Assembly (NCBI RefSeq): GCF_024343615.1
Contig: NZ_RJUB01000146.1
Coordinates: 1-56,972, forward strand
Reading direction: 5' to 3'
Length of the DNA: 56,972 nucleotides
From: Ferruginibacter sp. HRS2-29
GTDB taxonomy: Bacteria; Bacteroidota; Bacteroidia; Chitinophagales; Chitinophagaceae
The position numbers were made by a program, and so were the translations under genes. The notes beneath the pieces were generated by a model, which saw only the letters and a list, made by a program, of their open reading frames with translations, made no database searches and was not told the DNA's origin. Below, in pieces: positions 1 through 7,965 of this stretch (its first letter is position 1; every line of letters begins with the position of its first letter).

Positions 1-2
1 GT

Positions 3-83
3 GTAACCAATGATCGCGGAACGATCCTGTATAGCACCATCGAGACGAATATTCCGGTAGACGATAAGGTATTTAGTAAGTAA
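3..83 (+). CDS. C-terminal end of an unidentified protein (partial)
   Basis: An open frame enters from the left edge and ends at TAA (81-83), giving 26 residues that end in DDKVFSK. It has no recognisable motif. The composition is coding-like, but the piece is too short to name. It is convergent with trmD, and the heptamer repeat array begins eight bases after its stop. Confidence 0.45.
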   Translation, partial: VTNDRGTILYSTIETNIPVDDKVFSK

Positions 84-90
84 GGAAATT

Positions 91-209
91 ACGAATTACG
101 AATTACGAATTACGAATTACGAATTACGAATTACGAATTACGAATTACGAATTACGAATTACGAATTACGAATTACGAATTACGAATTACGAATTACGAA
201 TTACGAATT
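91..209. repeat. Perfect tandem array of ACGAATT, 17 copies
   Basis: The 7-base unit ACGAATT is repeated exactly 17 times (119 bp) without interruption, in the gap between the partial gene on the left and the 3' end of trmD. The complementary word appears at 273-304, so the two could pair as a long hairpin. The same word occurs in short form after the E1 gene (20,940) and its duplicated tail (44,506). Confidence 0.95.
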
Positions 210-272
210 GATTTTTGGCAGTGCAAGTTATAGAAAGGTTTTGCAATTAATATCTTTCACCTGAATGAACTC

Positions 273-304
273 ATTCGTAATTCGTAATTGTTAATTCGTA
301 ATTA
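273..304. repeat. Inverted counterpart of the ACGAATT array, abutting trmD stop
   Basis: Imperfect copies of ATTCGTAATT, the complement of the array at 91-209. The block ends next to the stop codon of trmD (TAA read from 309-307). Confidence 0.8.
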
Positions 305-306
305 AT

Positions 307-984
307 TTACTCGGAGAGTAAATCCGGCCTTCTTTCCGTGGTACGCTGCACCGATTGTTCGTGCCGCCATTCTTCTATCAGTTTGTGATTGCCGCTTTTC
401 AACACATCCGGTATTCCCCAGCCCCTGAATACTTCCGGCCTAGTGTACACCGGTGGTGCCAGCAGGTTGTCCTGGAAACTGTCCGTTAGCGCTGAGCTTT
501 CATCATTCAGCACACCGGGGATAAGTCTGCCGATGGCATCTGTAAGTACCGCGGCTGCCAGTTCTCCGCCGCTCAGTACATAATCGCCGATAGAGATTTC
601 ACGGGTGATGAAATGGTCCCGCACCCGCTGATCGATCCCTTTGTAATGGCCGCAGATCATCAGCAGGTTATTTTTAAGAGAAAGGCTGTTGGCAGTTTTC
701 TGGTCAAATGTTTTTCCGTCGGGGGTTAGATAAATGATTTCGTCGTATATGCGTTCCCGTTGCAAACTTTCAATAGCATTTACCAGGGGCTCGATCATCA
801 TCACCATTCCGGCGCCACCGCCAAACTGGTAATCGTCTACCTGTGCCCGCGCATAAGTGGTGTACTCCCGCAGGTTGATCACGTTGACCTGCAGCAAACC
901 TTTATCGTTCGCCCTTTTTAGTATGGAATGCGAAAACGGGGAAGCGAGGAGGTCGGGAACTACGGAGATGATGTCAATACGCAT
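307..984 (-). CDS. trmD: tRNA (guanine-37-N1)-methyltransferase TrmD
   Basis: Predicted SAM-dependent SPOUT-class enzyme that methylates N1 of G37, next to the anticodon in tRNAs reading codons that begin with C, which prevents +1 frameshifting. It has 225 residues, typical of the family. It begins [13 protein letters not shown], has the glycine-rich [10 protein letters not shown] segment near residue 55, and the knotted SAM-site signature [10 protein letters not shown] followed by [17 protein letters not shown]. The C-terminal part carries the [19 protein letters not shown] block seen in TrmD. ATG at 984 gives the canonical N-terminus. It is not in the usual rpsP-rimM-trmD-rplS order here; the next gene upstream on the same strand is the S4-domain protein. 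Both flanking gaps hold word repeats. Confidence 0.96.
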   Translation of the reverse strand: MRIDIISVVPDLLASPFSHSILKRANDKGLLQVNVINLREYTTYARAQVDDYQFGGGAGMVMMIEPLVNAIESLQRERIYDEIIYLTPDGKTFDQKTANSLSLKNNLLMICGHYKGIDQRVRDHFITREISIGDYVLSGGELAAAVLTDAIGRLIPGVLNDESSALTDSFQDNLLAPPVYTRPEVFRGWGIPDVLKSGNHKLIEEWRHEQSVQRTTERRPDLLSE

Positions 985-1140
985 AGTGAATGGTCAATAG
1001 TGAATAGTCAATAGTGAATAGTCAATGGTTAAAATATGTAGTTTGAAATATTTTTTGAAAGTTTTCTGACTGAATTTATAAAAGTTTATGTAACAATGAA
1101 CTTCAAAGATTGACTATTCACTATTGACTATTCACTACTC
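985..1140. repeat. Inverted word repeats (TCAATAGTGAATAG family) between hslR-like gene and trmD
   Basis: At 985-1028 the words TCAATAG and TGAATAG alternate. At 1108-1140 their complements TTGACTA and TTCACTA alternate. The right-hand block runs into the S4-protein gene and supplies its last codons and TAG stop (CTA at 1128-1130 on the plus strand). The same word family occurs at 10,905-10,920, 45,583-45,655, 46,767-46,803 and 50,276-50,331. Confidence 0.85.
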
Positions 1141-1514
1141 ATGAATCCATCCAGGTCCCTCTGCTGTTTCTTGGTTGGCCGGCCAACTTTGCTCATCCGT
1201 TTTCCGGTATGAAAAGCGGCAGCCTGAAATTTAATCCGTTCAATTTCTTCCGCAGGCGTAATGTCCATATAATAATTGATGGCTTCTGAATACTGCACCC
1301 GGTTATGTAATAATGCGACCACCTTGATCAGCCATTTTTTTCCTTCAGTTTTTATTTCATATTCATCGTCTACAGATACCGTCTTGGCTGGTTTTGCCGC
1401 TGAGCCATTGTATTTCACCTTTCCTTTTTCACACGCTTCTGCCGCCTGGCTTCGGGTCTTGAACATCCGGATACTCCAGAGATATTTATCCAGGCGTAAT
1501 TTTTCCTTATTCAT
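1128..1514 (-). CDS. S4-domain RNA-binding protein, HslR/RqcP-like
   Basis: 128-residue basic protein. The N-terminal S4 domain begins LRLDKYLWSIRMFKTRSQAA and continues with the alpha-L motif (CEKGKVKYNG). Members of this family (heat shock protein 15 in E. coli, RqcP/RlbA in Firmicutes) bind 50S subunits carrying stalled nascent chains. The charged C-terminal tail (KVGRPTKKQQRDLDGF) fits. I chose ATG at 1514, giving MNKEKLRLD; a TTG two codons upstream is possible but unnecessary. The last residues, SSE, and the TAG stop are encoded inside the flanking word repeat. A -7 box lies upstream at 1535-1542. Confidence 0.88.
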   Translation of the reverse strand: MNKEKLRLDKYLWSIRMFKTRSQAAEACEKGKVKYNGSAAKPAKTVSVDDEYEIKTEGKKWLIKVVALLHNRVQYSEAINYYMDITPAEEIERIKFQAAAFHTGKRMSKVGRPTKKQQRDLDGFMSSE

Positions 1515-1534
1515 GAACAATTATGTTATAGCTG

Positions 1535-1542
1535 CAAATTTA
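1535..1542 (-). promoter_or_regulatory. -7 box TAAATTTG for the S4-domain protein gene
   Basis: On the minus strand TAAATTTG matches the Bacteroidota sigma-ABfr -7 consensus TAnnTTTG, 20 bases upstream of the chosen ATG at 1514. No clear -33 TTTG was seen. Confidence 0.5.
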
Positions 1543-1612
1543 TGTTACTTTTTACAGCAATGGTGGCGGCAGCAGCCGTTATTTACTTATTTTTAAACCC
1601 TAAAATTCAGAT

Positions 1613-3799
1613 ATGATCAATTGGAAAAACGGCTTTTGGGCAGTACTTGTGGTGCTGCTGTACCAACCGCTTGTTGTAAATGCGCAGAAGATTAACTGGG
1701 CTACGGACGGGCTTGGATATCTAAAAACAAAAGAAGGGAATATCGTACGCATCGATCCCAAAACTGATGCAGAAACAATCCTTGTAAAAAAGGAACAACT
1801 GACTCCTGCGGGGGCTACGCTGCCTTTGCGCCTGCAAAAATTTGATTACAGTAATGATCGTACAAAATTATTGCTGTTTACCAATACCGCACGGGTGTGG
1901 CGTTTCAATACCCGCGGCGATTACTGGATACTCAATACCGTTACCGGTAAACTTTCCCAGCTGGGCAAAGGCCTTACCGCACAATCACTGATGTTCGCTA
2001 AATTTTCACCCGATAATAAACTGGTGGCCTATGTAAGCGATCACAATCTTTTTGTGGAAGATATTAATACCGGGCAGATCCGCAAACTCACTTCCGACGG
2101 TACCCGCAAGATGATCAATGGTACATTCGATTGGGTATATGAAGAAGAGTTTGGCTGCCGCGATGGTTTTCGCTGGAGCGACGACAGCAAACAGATCGCT
2201 TTCTGGCAGGTGGATGCCACGAGGATCAGGGACTACTATATGGTGAATAATACCGATTCGCCTTACTCAAAAATAATCCCCGTAGAATACCCGAAAGTTG
2301 GTGAATCGCCTTCCCCTGTAAAGATCGGTGTGGTGAGCCTGCAGAATGGATATACCCGCTGGATGAATATCGAAGGAGATCCGCAACAGCATTATATTCC
2401 AAGGATGGAATGGAGTGGTGCCAATGAACTGATCGTACAGCAGCTCGATCGCAAGCAACAGGAAAGTAAACTGATCTATTGCAAAACAAGCGACGGCACT
2501 ACCCGTACTTTTTGGGCGGAAAATGATGACGCATGGGTGGACCTGAACTCTCCGGATATTTTTGGGGAACCCGGCGGATGGAAATGGGTGAATAAAGGAC
2601 AGGATTTTTTATGGGTTAGCGAAAAAGACGGCTGGCGCCATATTTATCGCATCAGCAGGGATGGAAAAACCGTTACGCTCATCACCAAAGGTAATTATGA
2701 TATCGGCGTGATAAAAGCAGTAGATGAATCGACGGGTTATATTTATTTCACCGCATCACCTTCCAACGCTACGCAACTTTACCTGTACAGGATTAAGATC
2801 AATGCCGGAAAAGACGATGCCGAACTGGTGAGCCCTGCTTCCCTTAAAGGAACACATAATTATGATATTTCCCCTACAGGAAAACTTGCCAGCCATACCT
2901 TCAGCAATCATAATACACCGAATATTACAGAGTGGGTTTCCCTGCCGGACAACAAACCATTGTCTGCAGCCAAGAGCATTGCCAGCAATATCCGCACAGA
3001 TCAGAACATCAATGTAGAATACCTCCAATTGACAACTGAAGATAATATTGTGCTGGATGCCTGGATCAACAAACCGGCGAATTTTGATCCCAATAAAAAA
3101 TACCCGATGGTATTATATGTTTATGGTGAACCTGCAGCCACTGTGGTAAGTGATGAATACGGCGATCACAGGAATTTTCTTTACGGTGGGGATATGGCTG
3201 AAGACGGATATATACAGGTGGGTATCGATAACCGCGGTACGCCTTCTCTGAAAGGGGCTGCATGGCGCCGGGCTATTTATCGTAAAATAGGAATATTGAA
3301 TATCCGTGATATGGCGATGGGAACTAAAAAGCTGCTTGAAAAATACCCTTTCATCGATAAGGAAAGGGTGGCTGTATGGGGCTGGAGCGGCGGTGGCGCT
3401 TCTACGCTTAACCTGATGTTTCAATACCCGGAAATATTTAAGACGGGTATTGCGATAGCGGCTGTTACCAACCAATTGTTTTACGATAATATCTACCAGG
3501 AAAGATACATGGGGCTTCCACAGGAAAACCGCGATGATTTTATTAAAGGTTCTCCTGTTTCAAATGTACAGGGGCTTAAGGGGAATTTATTGTACATCCA
3601 TGGTACCGGAGATGATAACGTGCATTACGATAATGCGGAAATACTGTTGAATGCATTAGTGAAATACAACAAACAATTCCAGTTCATGGCGTATCCAAAC
3701 CGCACACATAATATCAATGAAGGCGAAGGAACATGGTTACATTTGAGTACCCTTTATACAAATTATTTGAAGAAGAATTGCCCTCCGGGGGGTAAATAG
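1613..3799 (+). CDS. Dipeptidyl peptidase IV family serine peptidase (S9B), secreted
   Basis: 728-residue exported peptidase predicted to release X-Pro or X-Ala dipeptides from peptide N-termini. Residues 1-24 are a signal peptide (VVLLYQPLVVNAQ). Then comes a DPPIV_N beta-propeller containing FDWVYEEEF, whose double Glu binds the substrate N-terminus. The C-terminal alpha/beta hydrolase has the nucleophile Ser592 in WGWSGGGAS (commonly GWSYGG), Asp667 in HGTGDDNVHYDN and His699 in NRTHNINEG, the complete triad. Length fits periplasmic Bacteroidota DPP IV. It is a single gene, convergent with a small minus-strand gene, with a strong hairpin between them. Confidence 0.95.
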   Translation: MINWKNGFWAVLVVLLYQPLVVNAQKINWATDGLGYLKTKEGNIVRIDPKTDAETILVKKEQLTPAGATLPLRLQKFDYSNDRTKLLLFTNTARVWRFNTRGDYWILNTVTGKLSQLGKGLTAQSLMFAKFSPDNKLVAYVSDHNLFVEDINTGQIRKLTSDGTRKMINGTFDWVYEEEFGCRDGFRWSDDSKQIAFWQVDATRIRDYYMVNNTDSPYSKIIPVEYPKVGESPSPVKIGVVSLQNGYTRWMNIEGDPQQHYIPRMEWSGANELIVQQLDRKQQESKLIYCKTSDGTTRTFWAENDDAWVDLNSPDIFGEPGGWKWVNKGQDFLWVSEKDGWRHIYRISRDGKTVTLITKGNYDIGVIKAVDESTGYIYFTASPSNATQLYLYRIKINAGKDDAELVSPASLKGTHNYDISPTGKLASHTFSNHNTPNITEWVSLPDNKPLSAAKSIASNIRTDQNINVEYLQLTTEDNIVLDAWINKPANFDPNKKYPMVLYVYGEPAATVVSDEYGDHRNFLYGGDMAEDGYIQVGIDNRGTPSLKGAAWRRAIYRKIGILNIRDMAMGTKKLLEKYPFIDKERVAVWGWSGGGASTLNLMFQYPEIFKTGIAIAAVTNQLFYDNIYQERYMGLPQENRDDFIKGSPVSNVQGLKGNLLYIHGTGDDNVHYDNAEILLNALVKYNKQFQFMAYPNRTHNINEGEGTWLHLSTLYTNYLKKNCPPGGK

Positions 3800-3888
3800 T
3801 TGCGGGATGCTGGATATTCACCCGGGTTGGAATCGTTTTCTTCTTTGCGATAATAACCATCATCCAGCACCCAGCATCAGCATGAAAT

Positions 3889-3922
3889 AGAACAGCCGCA
3901 GCGTAAATGCTGCGGCTGTTCT
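3889..3922. terminator. Bidirectional hairpin terminator
   Basis: Perfect 14-bp stem (AGAACAGCCGCAGC with its complement) and a 6-base loop. It lies between the convergent DPP IV gene and the small membrane-protein gene and could end transcripts from both sides. Confidence 0.75.
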
Positions 3923-3948
3923 ATAGGTGTTATATTTTTCATCTGTGA

Positions 3949-4158
3949 TTATATAGGCAGCACCGGCCCGTAGCGCAGGTTCTTTTCCTTTTTGCCTTTA
4001 CCGGGGTAAAGGATATCATGCGCTGTTTCGTATCCTTCTTCTGCTACTTCCGAAAGCATCCTGCTCACTTTTTTTCTCCTGTTCTTCGCTAGTACCATGC
4101 TGGCAGCTACCAGTGCAGCTCCTGCTAAAATTCCTAATGCTAGTTTATTGATTTTCAT
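3949..4158 (-). CDS. Small YtxH-like membrane-anchored protein, unknown function
   Basis: 69 residues. One hydrophobic segment at residues 6-24 (LALGILAGAALVAASMVLA) is followed by a basic stretch KNRRKKVS and a polar tail. The one-TM, then basic, then charged arrangement resembles short YtxH/YtxJ-type envelope proteins, but the match is by architecture only. It is monocistronic: the nitroreductase is divergent from it and the shared bidirectional hairpin lies downstream. Confidence 0.6.
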   Translation of the reverse strand: MKINKLALGILAGAALVAASMVLAKNRRKKVSRMLSEVAEEGYETAHDILYPGKGKKEKNLRYGPVLPI

Positions 4159-4281
4159 AATTACTGCGTTTTTTATAAAGGTAATATCCAGGTAGTTGTA
4201 TTCTGTTTAAAGGTTGTTAAAGAACAATAATTAAGCCAATTTTCCGGGTTGAAGTAATGTTAAATAATTTAATGTTTAAAC

Positions 4282-4309
4282 TTTGAGATTGCAAAAATAG
4301 TTATCTTTG
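4282..4309 (+). promoter_or_regulatory. Bacteroidota-type promoter of the nitroreductase gene
   Basis: TTTG at 4282-4285 and TATCTTTG at 4302-4309, separated by 16 bases, fit the TTTG/TAnnTTTG promoter model. The start codon follows 37 bases after the -7 box. Confidence 0.6.
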
Positions 4310-4346
4310 ATGTTAGAACATTGATTTAGGTATTTAAAATAATTTT

Positions 4347-4976
4347 ATGAGTTTAGTAGATAGCCTTAACTGGCGTTATGCAGCAAAAAGAATGAGCGGG
4401 GAGAAGATCAGTGAAACTGATCTGGAAAGTATCCTGGAGGCAACAAGGCTTTCCGCTTCATCAATGGGATTACAACCTTACACCATCATGGTCATCAGCA
4501 ATCCGGAGGTGCGGGCAAAATTGCAGGCCGCCGGGTATAATCAACCCCAGATTGTTGAAAGCTCGCACCTGTTGTTATTTACGGTATGGGATGGCATTAG
4601 CGAAGCGCATGTAGACGTATATATCCGGAACATAGCCCAAAGCAGGGGAGTAGAAGTGGAAGACCTCAAAGGTTTCAGCGACATGATCAATGGGAAAATA
4701 AAATCGCTTACTCCGCATGAACAGCAGGAATGGGCCGCCCGCCAGGTATATATCGCATTGGGAACGGCATTGGCAGCTGCCGCAGAACTCAGGATCGATG
4801 CCACCCCTATGGAAGGGTTTTCTCCTGAAAAATTTGATGAAATATTGGGACTGAAAGAAAAAGGGCTTAAATCGGTAGTGATGATGGCCATAGGCTACAG
4901 GAGCAGCGAAGATACCCTGGCAGGGGCAATCAAAGTACGCAGGCAAAAAGAAGCATTGTTTAGTTTTGTTGATTAA
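4347..4976 (+). CDS. NAD(P)H-dependent nitroreductase family flavoprotein
   Basis: 209-residue FMN oxidoreductase of the nitroreductase fold (NfnB/YdgI-like), predicted cytosolic homodimer that reduces nitro compounds or quinones with NAD(P)H. The N-terminus has the FMN-phosphate site (NWRYAAKRMSGEKI). ATRLSASSMGLQPY at residues 31-44 is the conserved helix-loop under the flavin, and PMEGFSPEKFDEILGLKEKG is the usual C-terminal active-site segment. Length and motif order are normal. Transcribed alone, from its own promoter to its own hairpin terminator. Confidence 0.9.
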   Translation: MSLVDSLNWRYAAKRMSGEKISETDLESILEATRLSASSMGLQPYTIMVISNPEVRAKLQAAGYNQPQIVESSHLLLFTVWDGISEAHVDVYIRNIAQSRGVEVEDLKGFSDMINGKIKSLTPHEQQEWAARQVYIALGTALAAAAELRIDATPMEGFSPEKFDEILGLKEKGLKSVVMMAIGYRSSEDTLAGAIKVRRQKEALFSFVD

Positions 4977-4996
4977 TAGTGAAGTAGTAAACTGGG

Positions 4997-5025
4997 AAAG
5001 TGCAGCGAAAGCTGCACTTTTCTTT
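4997..5025 (+). terminator. Intrinsic terminator of the nitroreductase gene
   Basis: A 10-bp perfect stem (AAAGTGCAGC) with a GAAA tetraloop at 5007-5010, followed by a T-rich run, 20 bases after the stop codon. Confidence 0.85.
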
Positions 5026-5113
5026 TCGGAAGAGAACTCGCGAATAAATCATAGAGAAGATCAACCCGCAGTTATCGTGAGGGACGAAGCGGTCTTTTGC
5101 ATATTTTTTGGAT

Positions 5114-5183
5114 GCCGGGAAGAAAAAACGAGGGATTAAATATTTTGTGTGTAATCACTCGTTTTTTCTTCCGTATTCCCGGC
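5114..5183. terminator. Long hairpin at the 3' end of the YgjV-like gene
   Basis: A 15-bp perfect stem (5118-5132 with 5158-5172) encloses a 25-base loop, with weaker outer complementarity (CCGGGA/TCCCGG). It lies between the convergent nitroreductase and YgjV-like genes. On the minus strand it follows the YgjV-like stop, so it may end that transcript. Confidence 0.5.
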
Positions 5184-5214
5184 TTAATTACTACTCCGGC
5201 ACATTTGCAAGGGA

Positions 5215-5835
5215 TCATATCTTTTTTATCAACAACCCATCCTCATATACAAATCCCATCACCTCTAAAAAACGAAGGTGTTTTTTATTGGCCACATGTT
5301 TATACACGATCCTTTTCACGCCTTTGGATACCAGGTAATCGTGTTCTTTCTCGAAGATGAAAGTGCCTACTTTATAATCGCGGTATTTTTGTGTGGTATA
5401 ATTGATGATCACTTCCGCATCGCCATTATCTTTCAGCGAGGCACTGAAAATATTAGCGATCACCAGGTCGCGGGTTACGGCAAAATTGAGTTGCCCGTGG
5501 AATAGTGATGCATTGAATTCGGGAAAATATCCTGTTATATCCTGGCGATAATATTCAGTGAATTTTTGCACCATTTTTTCTTTTCCTTCAAATTCAAAAA
5601 GATCGAAATTTTCTTTCTTGTTATACACTTTTAGTAAGTAGTAGACATTTATACAAAGTAAGATGCAATTGGTCAGCAATACCGGGTACGCATTGAATAT
5701 GATGGCATATGCGATAAAGCTGACATTGCCCATAGTGTTGAACCAGCGAAATTTGAGGTCGTTATTGACCAACAGTGCAATGATGAGCAGGAGGGAAGCG
5801 AGGTAGCCGAAATATGGAGCGATCTGGAGAAGCAT
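5215..5835 (-). CDS. YgjV family membrane protein with C-terminal cytosolic domain
   Basis: 206 residues. The N-terminal ~75 residues form three hydrophobic segments (YFGYLASLLLIIALLVNN, then VSFIAYAIIFNAYPVLLTNC and ILLCINVYYLL), as in YgjV inner-membrane proteins. The following ~130 residues are soluble and end KHLRFLEVMGFVYEDGLL, which is reminiscent of the last strand-helix of GNAT folds. Function unknown. ATG at 5835 gives a sensible membrane start. The gene stands alone and is divergent from the phosphatase-family gene at 5925. Confidence 0.72.
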   Translation of the reverse strand: MLLQIAPYFGYLASLLLIIALLVNNDLKFRWFNTMGNVSFIAYAIIFNAYPVLLTNCILLCINVYYLLKVYNKKENFDLFEFEGKEKMVQKFTEYYRQDITGYFPEFNASLFHGQLNFAVTRDLVIANIFSASLKDNGDAEVIINYTTQKYRDYKVGTFIFEKEHDYLVSKGVKRIVYKHVANKKHLRFLEVMGFVYEDGLLIKKI

Positions 5836-5898
5836 GATTTTTTTGCAATGTTACAGATTGGTATTGATAAAAAAACAGAATTTTTTGGCCATTCTCTT

Positions 5899-5906
5899 TA
5901 GCTTTG
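5899..5906 (+). promoter_or_regulatory. -7 box TAGCTTTG upstream of the EEP-family gene
   Basis: Matches TAnnTTTG, 18 bases upstream of the ATG at 5925. No convincing -33 element is visible. Confidence 0.5.
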
Positions 5907-5924
5907 AATAATAAATTATAGAGT

Positions 5925-6770
5925 ATGAAAAAGAACCTGCTGATCCTTATCTGCGCTCTGTCGGCAATGACATCCGTTGCACAGGAGTTGAATGTGATGA
6001 CATTCAACATCCGTTTGAATATCGCTTCCGATAGTTTGAATGCGTGGCCTTATCGTAAAGACATTGCTGCCGATGAGATCAGGTATCACCAGGTGCAATT
6101 GCTGGGCGTGCAGGAAGCATTGCATGTTCAGATGACCGACCTGCAGGAACGGTTACCCTCCTTTAAATATATTGGTGGTGGCCGCGATGATGGAAAAGAA
6201 AAAGGCGAGTACTCCGCGATCTTTTATGATACTACTGTTGTAAAAGTTTTGCAGAGCGAAACTTTTTGGTTGTCCGAAATGCCAACCGTGGCAGGTAGTA
6301 AAGGCTGGGATGCGGCTTATCCGAGAGTGGTTACCTGGGGTAAATTTCAATTCAGGAAATCCAAAAAAATATTTTATGCTTTTAATACCCATTTTGATCA
6401 TATGGGAAAAATAGCCAGGAGAGAAAGTGCCCTGTTTTTGTTGAAGAAAATTAAAGAGATCGCGGGTAACACACCCGCTGTGGTTACAGGCGACTTCAAT
6501 GCCAGTCCCCAGGATGAGCCGATACAGGTGATCAGGGATAAATCGAATGAAGGCTACCTCATTGATTCCAAAGAATTATCTGCGAAAGGGCACTACGGCC
6601 CAACCGGAACTTTCAATGGGTTCGGGCCAAAAGAAAGGAACGATGATCCGATCGATTATATTTTTTTGAAAGGAAACTGGAAAGTTAAAAATCATGCCAC
6701 GATATCACAAAGCTGGCGCGGGCGTTTTGCTTCCGATCACTTCGCAGTATTGTCTACATTGGCATTGTAG
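5925..6770 (+). CDS. Secreted endonuclease/exonuclease/phosphatase family protein
   Basis: 281-residue exported metal-dependent phosphoesterase. A signal peptide (LLILICALSAMTSVAQE) precedes the EEP domain. Metal and catalytic motifs are present in order: MTFNIRLN near the start, QEALHVQ (metal-binding Glu), NTHFDHMGKIAR, VVTGDFNASPQD and the terminal SDHFAVLS (catalytic Asp-His). Substrate cannot be told; nucleic acid, inositol phosphate or sphingomyelin are all possible in this family. Complete length and motifs suggest an active enzyme. A lipoprotein gene follows 55 bases downstream. Confidence 0.9.
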   Translation: MKKNLLILICALSAMTSVAQELNVMTFNIRLNIASDSLNAWPYRKDIAADEIRYHQVQLLGVQEALHVQMTDLQERLPSFKYIGGGRDDGKEKGEYSAIFYDTTVVKVLQSETFWLSEMPTVAGSKGWDAAYPRVVTWGKFQFRKSKKIFYAFNTHFDHMGKIARRESALFLLKKIKEIAGNTPAVVTGDFNASPQDEPIQVIRDKSNEGYLIDSKELSAKGHYGPTGTFNGFGPKERNDDPIDYIFLKGNWKVKNHATISQSWRGRFASDHFAVLSTLAL

Positions 6771-6825
6771 ACAATAACCCATGGTTACCTTTTAGCAATA
6801 GCCGTATTAAGACTAAACCTGCACC

Positions 6826-7518
6826 ATGATAAAACGGATATTATTTCCCTTCATTCTTATCGCCGGCATCGCCTCTTGTACAACAGAGGAAATAGGTAAT
6901 AGCAAAGATGTAAATCCCGCTACGATTTATACCACTTACACCACCACTTACAATGAAACTGAACCTAACGTAAACAACATGGCCAGGTTTCGCTTCGCGG
7001 GACCGGATGGTACCACGCTGGTACTGAATGATCCCAGCAATGTTAAATTAGACGGCGTTGCTATTTCAGCTGATAGCACTAAATTTCTCGGAGCATTTTA
7101 TAACGTACGCAAGCCTGTGGATGGCTTCACCGGCAAACATACCTGGTCATTTACCGATATCAATGGAAAGCTGTATGAAGAGACATTCATATTTGAACCT
7201 GTCAGTTTGCAAACTGTCATCCCCGCATCTGTTAAAGCAGCCGATCTTCGCCTCAGTTTCAGTGGTGTTGATGAGGGAGATAGTATCAGCATCGCATTGA
7301 TGGATACCAGTAAAAAAAGTTATGACGAAATATTGTATGGGATCAATCACAATGAAGTATTAATACCTGCTGCTGCATTTAAAGATCTGAAAAACGGGCC
7401 GCTTGAAATTACATTTTCATGTAAAAGGTCGAGGCCAGTTAAAAATTGTCCTGAAGAAGGTGGATTGCTGTTATTTGAATTTATTTTAAAAAGCAGGAAA
7501 ACGACTCTTGTGCCGTAA
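6826..7518 (+). CDS. Lipoprotein of unknown function
   Basis: 230 residues. The lipoprotein signal ends in the lipobox-like IAGIASC with Cys at residue 18. The mature part is Thr/Asp-rich with alternating hydrophobic strands and two or three probable beta-sandwich repeats, and no catalytic motif. It may share a transcript with the upstream EEP-family gene. The acidic residues right after the lipidated Cys (TTEE) resemble surface-export signals of Bacteroidota lipoproteins, which is an inference. Confidence 0.65.
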   Translation: MIKRILFPFILIAGIASCTTEEIGNSKDVNPATIYTTYTTTYNETEPNVNNMARFRFAGPDGTTLVLNDPSNVKLDGVAISADSTKFLGAFYNVRKPVDGFTGKHTWSFTDINGKLYEETFIFEPVSLQTVIPASVKAADLRLSFSGVDEGDSISIALMDTSKKSYDEILYGINHNEVLIPAAAFKDLKNGPLEITFSCKRSRPVKNCPEEGGLLLFEFILKSRKTTLVP

Positions 7519-7523
7519 TTTTT

Positions 7524-7958
7524 TTATTCAACATTTATCAGCCACGAGCCGGAAGCAGAATCTTTCCAGGAGTCGATATCAAATTCAAATTTTTCTTTAT
7601 CGTCTGTAATGCTGATATGTGGTGTTGCAGGAGGATTGAACCCTTCATTGATCGCTTTGATGCCGATCCAGTGTTCTCCTTTTGAAAGGCTGACGGTCTT
7701 GTAAGTGACAGCAGTATCGCCCAGTCCGAGACTTTTGAAAATGAGTTTCCCATCAAAATAAAAATCAACCGTATCCCCGTCAACAGCGCTGTAATCCCAT
7801 ATGCTGATCTCCGGGCTTCCTTTCACCGTTGTGATCCCTTGTTGCACGAAGCCTTCGCGGGAAATGGTGGGGGTTCTCAAAAAGAAATACCATATTGCTG
7901 CAAAACAGAGCAGTAGCAATAATAACAATAGCACCCAACGGTTTCTTTTATTTTTCAT
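7524..7958 (-). CDS. Single-pass membrane-anchored beta-sandwich protein, last gene of the exported-protein operon
   Basis: 144 residues. A basic start (MKNKRNR) and a Leu-rich TM segment (WVLLLLLLLLCFAAIWYFF) are followed by ~115 residues exported. The exported part contains ISIWDYSAVDGDTVDFYFDGK and KGEHWIGIKAINEGF, a pattern seen in carbohydrate-binding-like beta-sandwich domains. It starts 7 bases after the stop of the 557-residue secreted protein, so it is co-transcribed as the fourth gene. Function not recognised. Its stop lies only 5 bases from the convergent lipoprotein gene. Confidence 0.68.
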   Translation of the reverse strand: MKNKRNRWVLLLLLLLLCFAAIWYFFLRTPTISREGFVQQGITTVKGSPEISIWDYSAVDGDTVDFYFDGKLIFKSLGLGDTAVTYKTVSLSKGEHWIGIKAINEGFNPPATPHISITDDKEKFEFDIDSWKDSASGSWLINVE

Positions 7959-7965
7959 GGTATGA

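Noticed and set aside
91..209. Possible CRISPR array in the regular ACGAATT repeat
   Set aside because: The units are 7 bases, perfectly contiguous and without spacers, so it is a simple tandem repeat.
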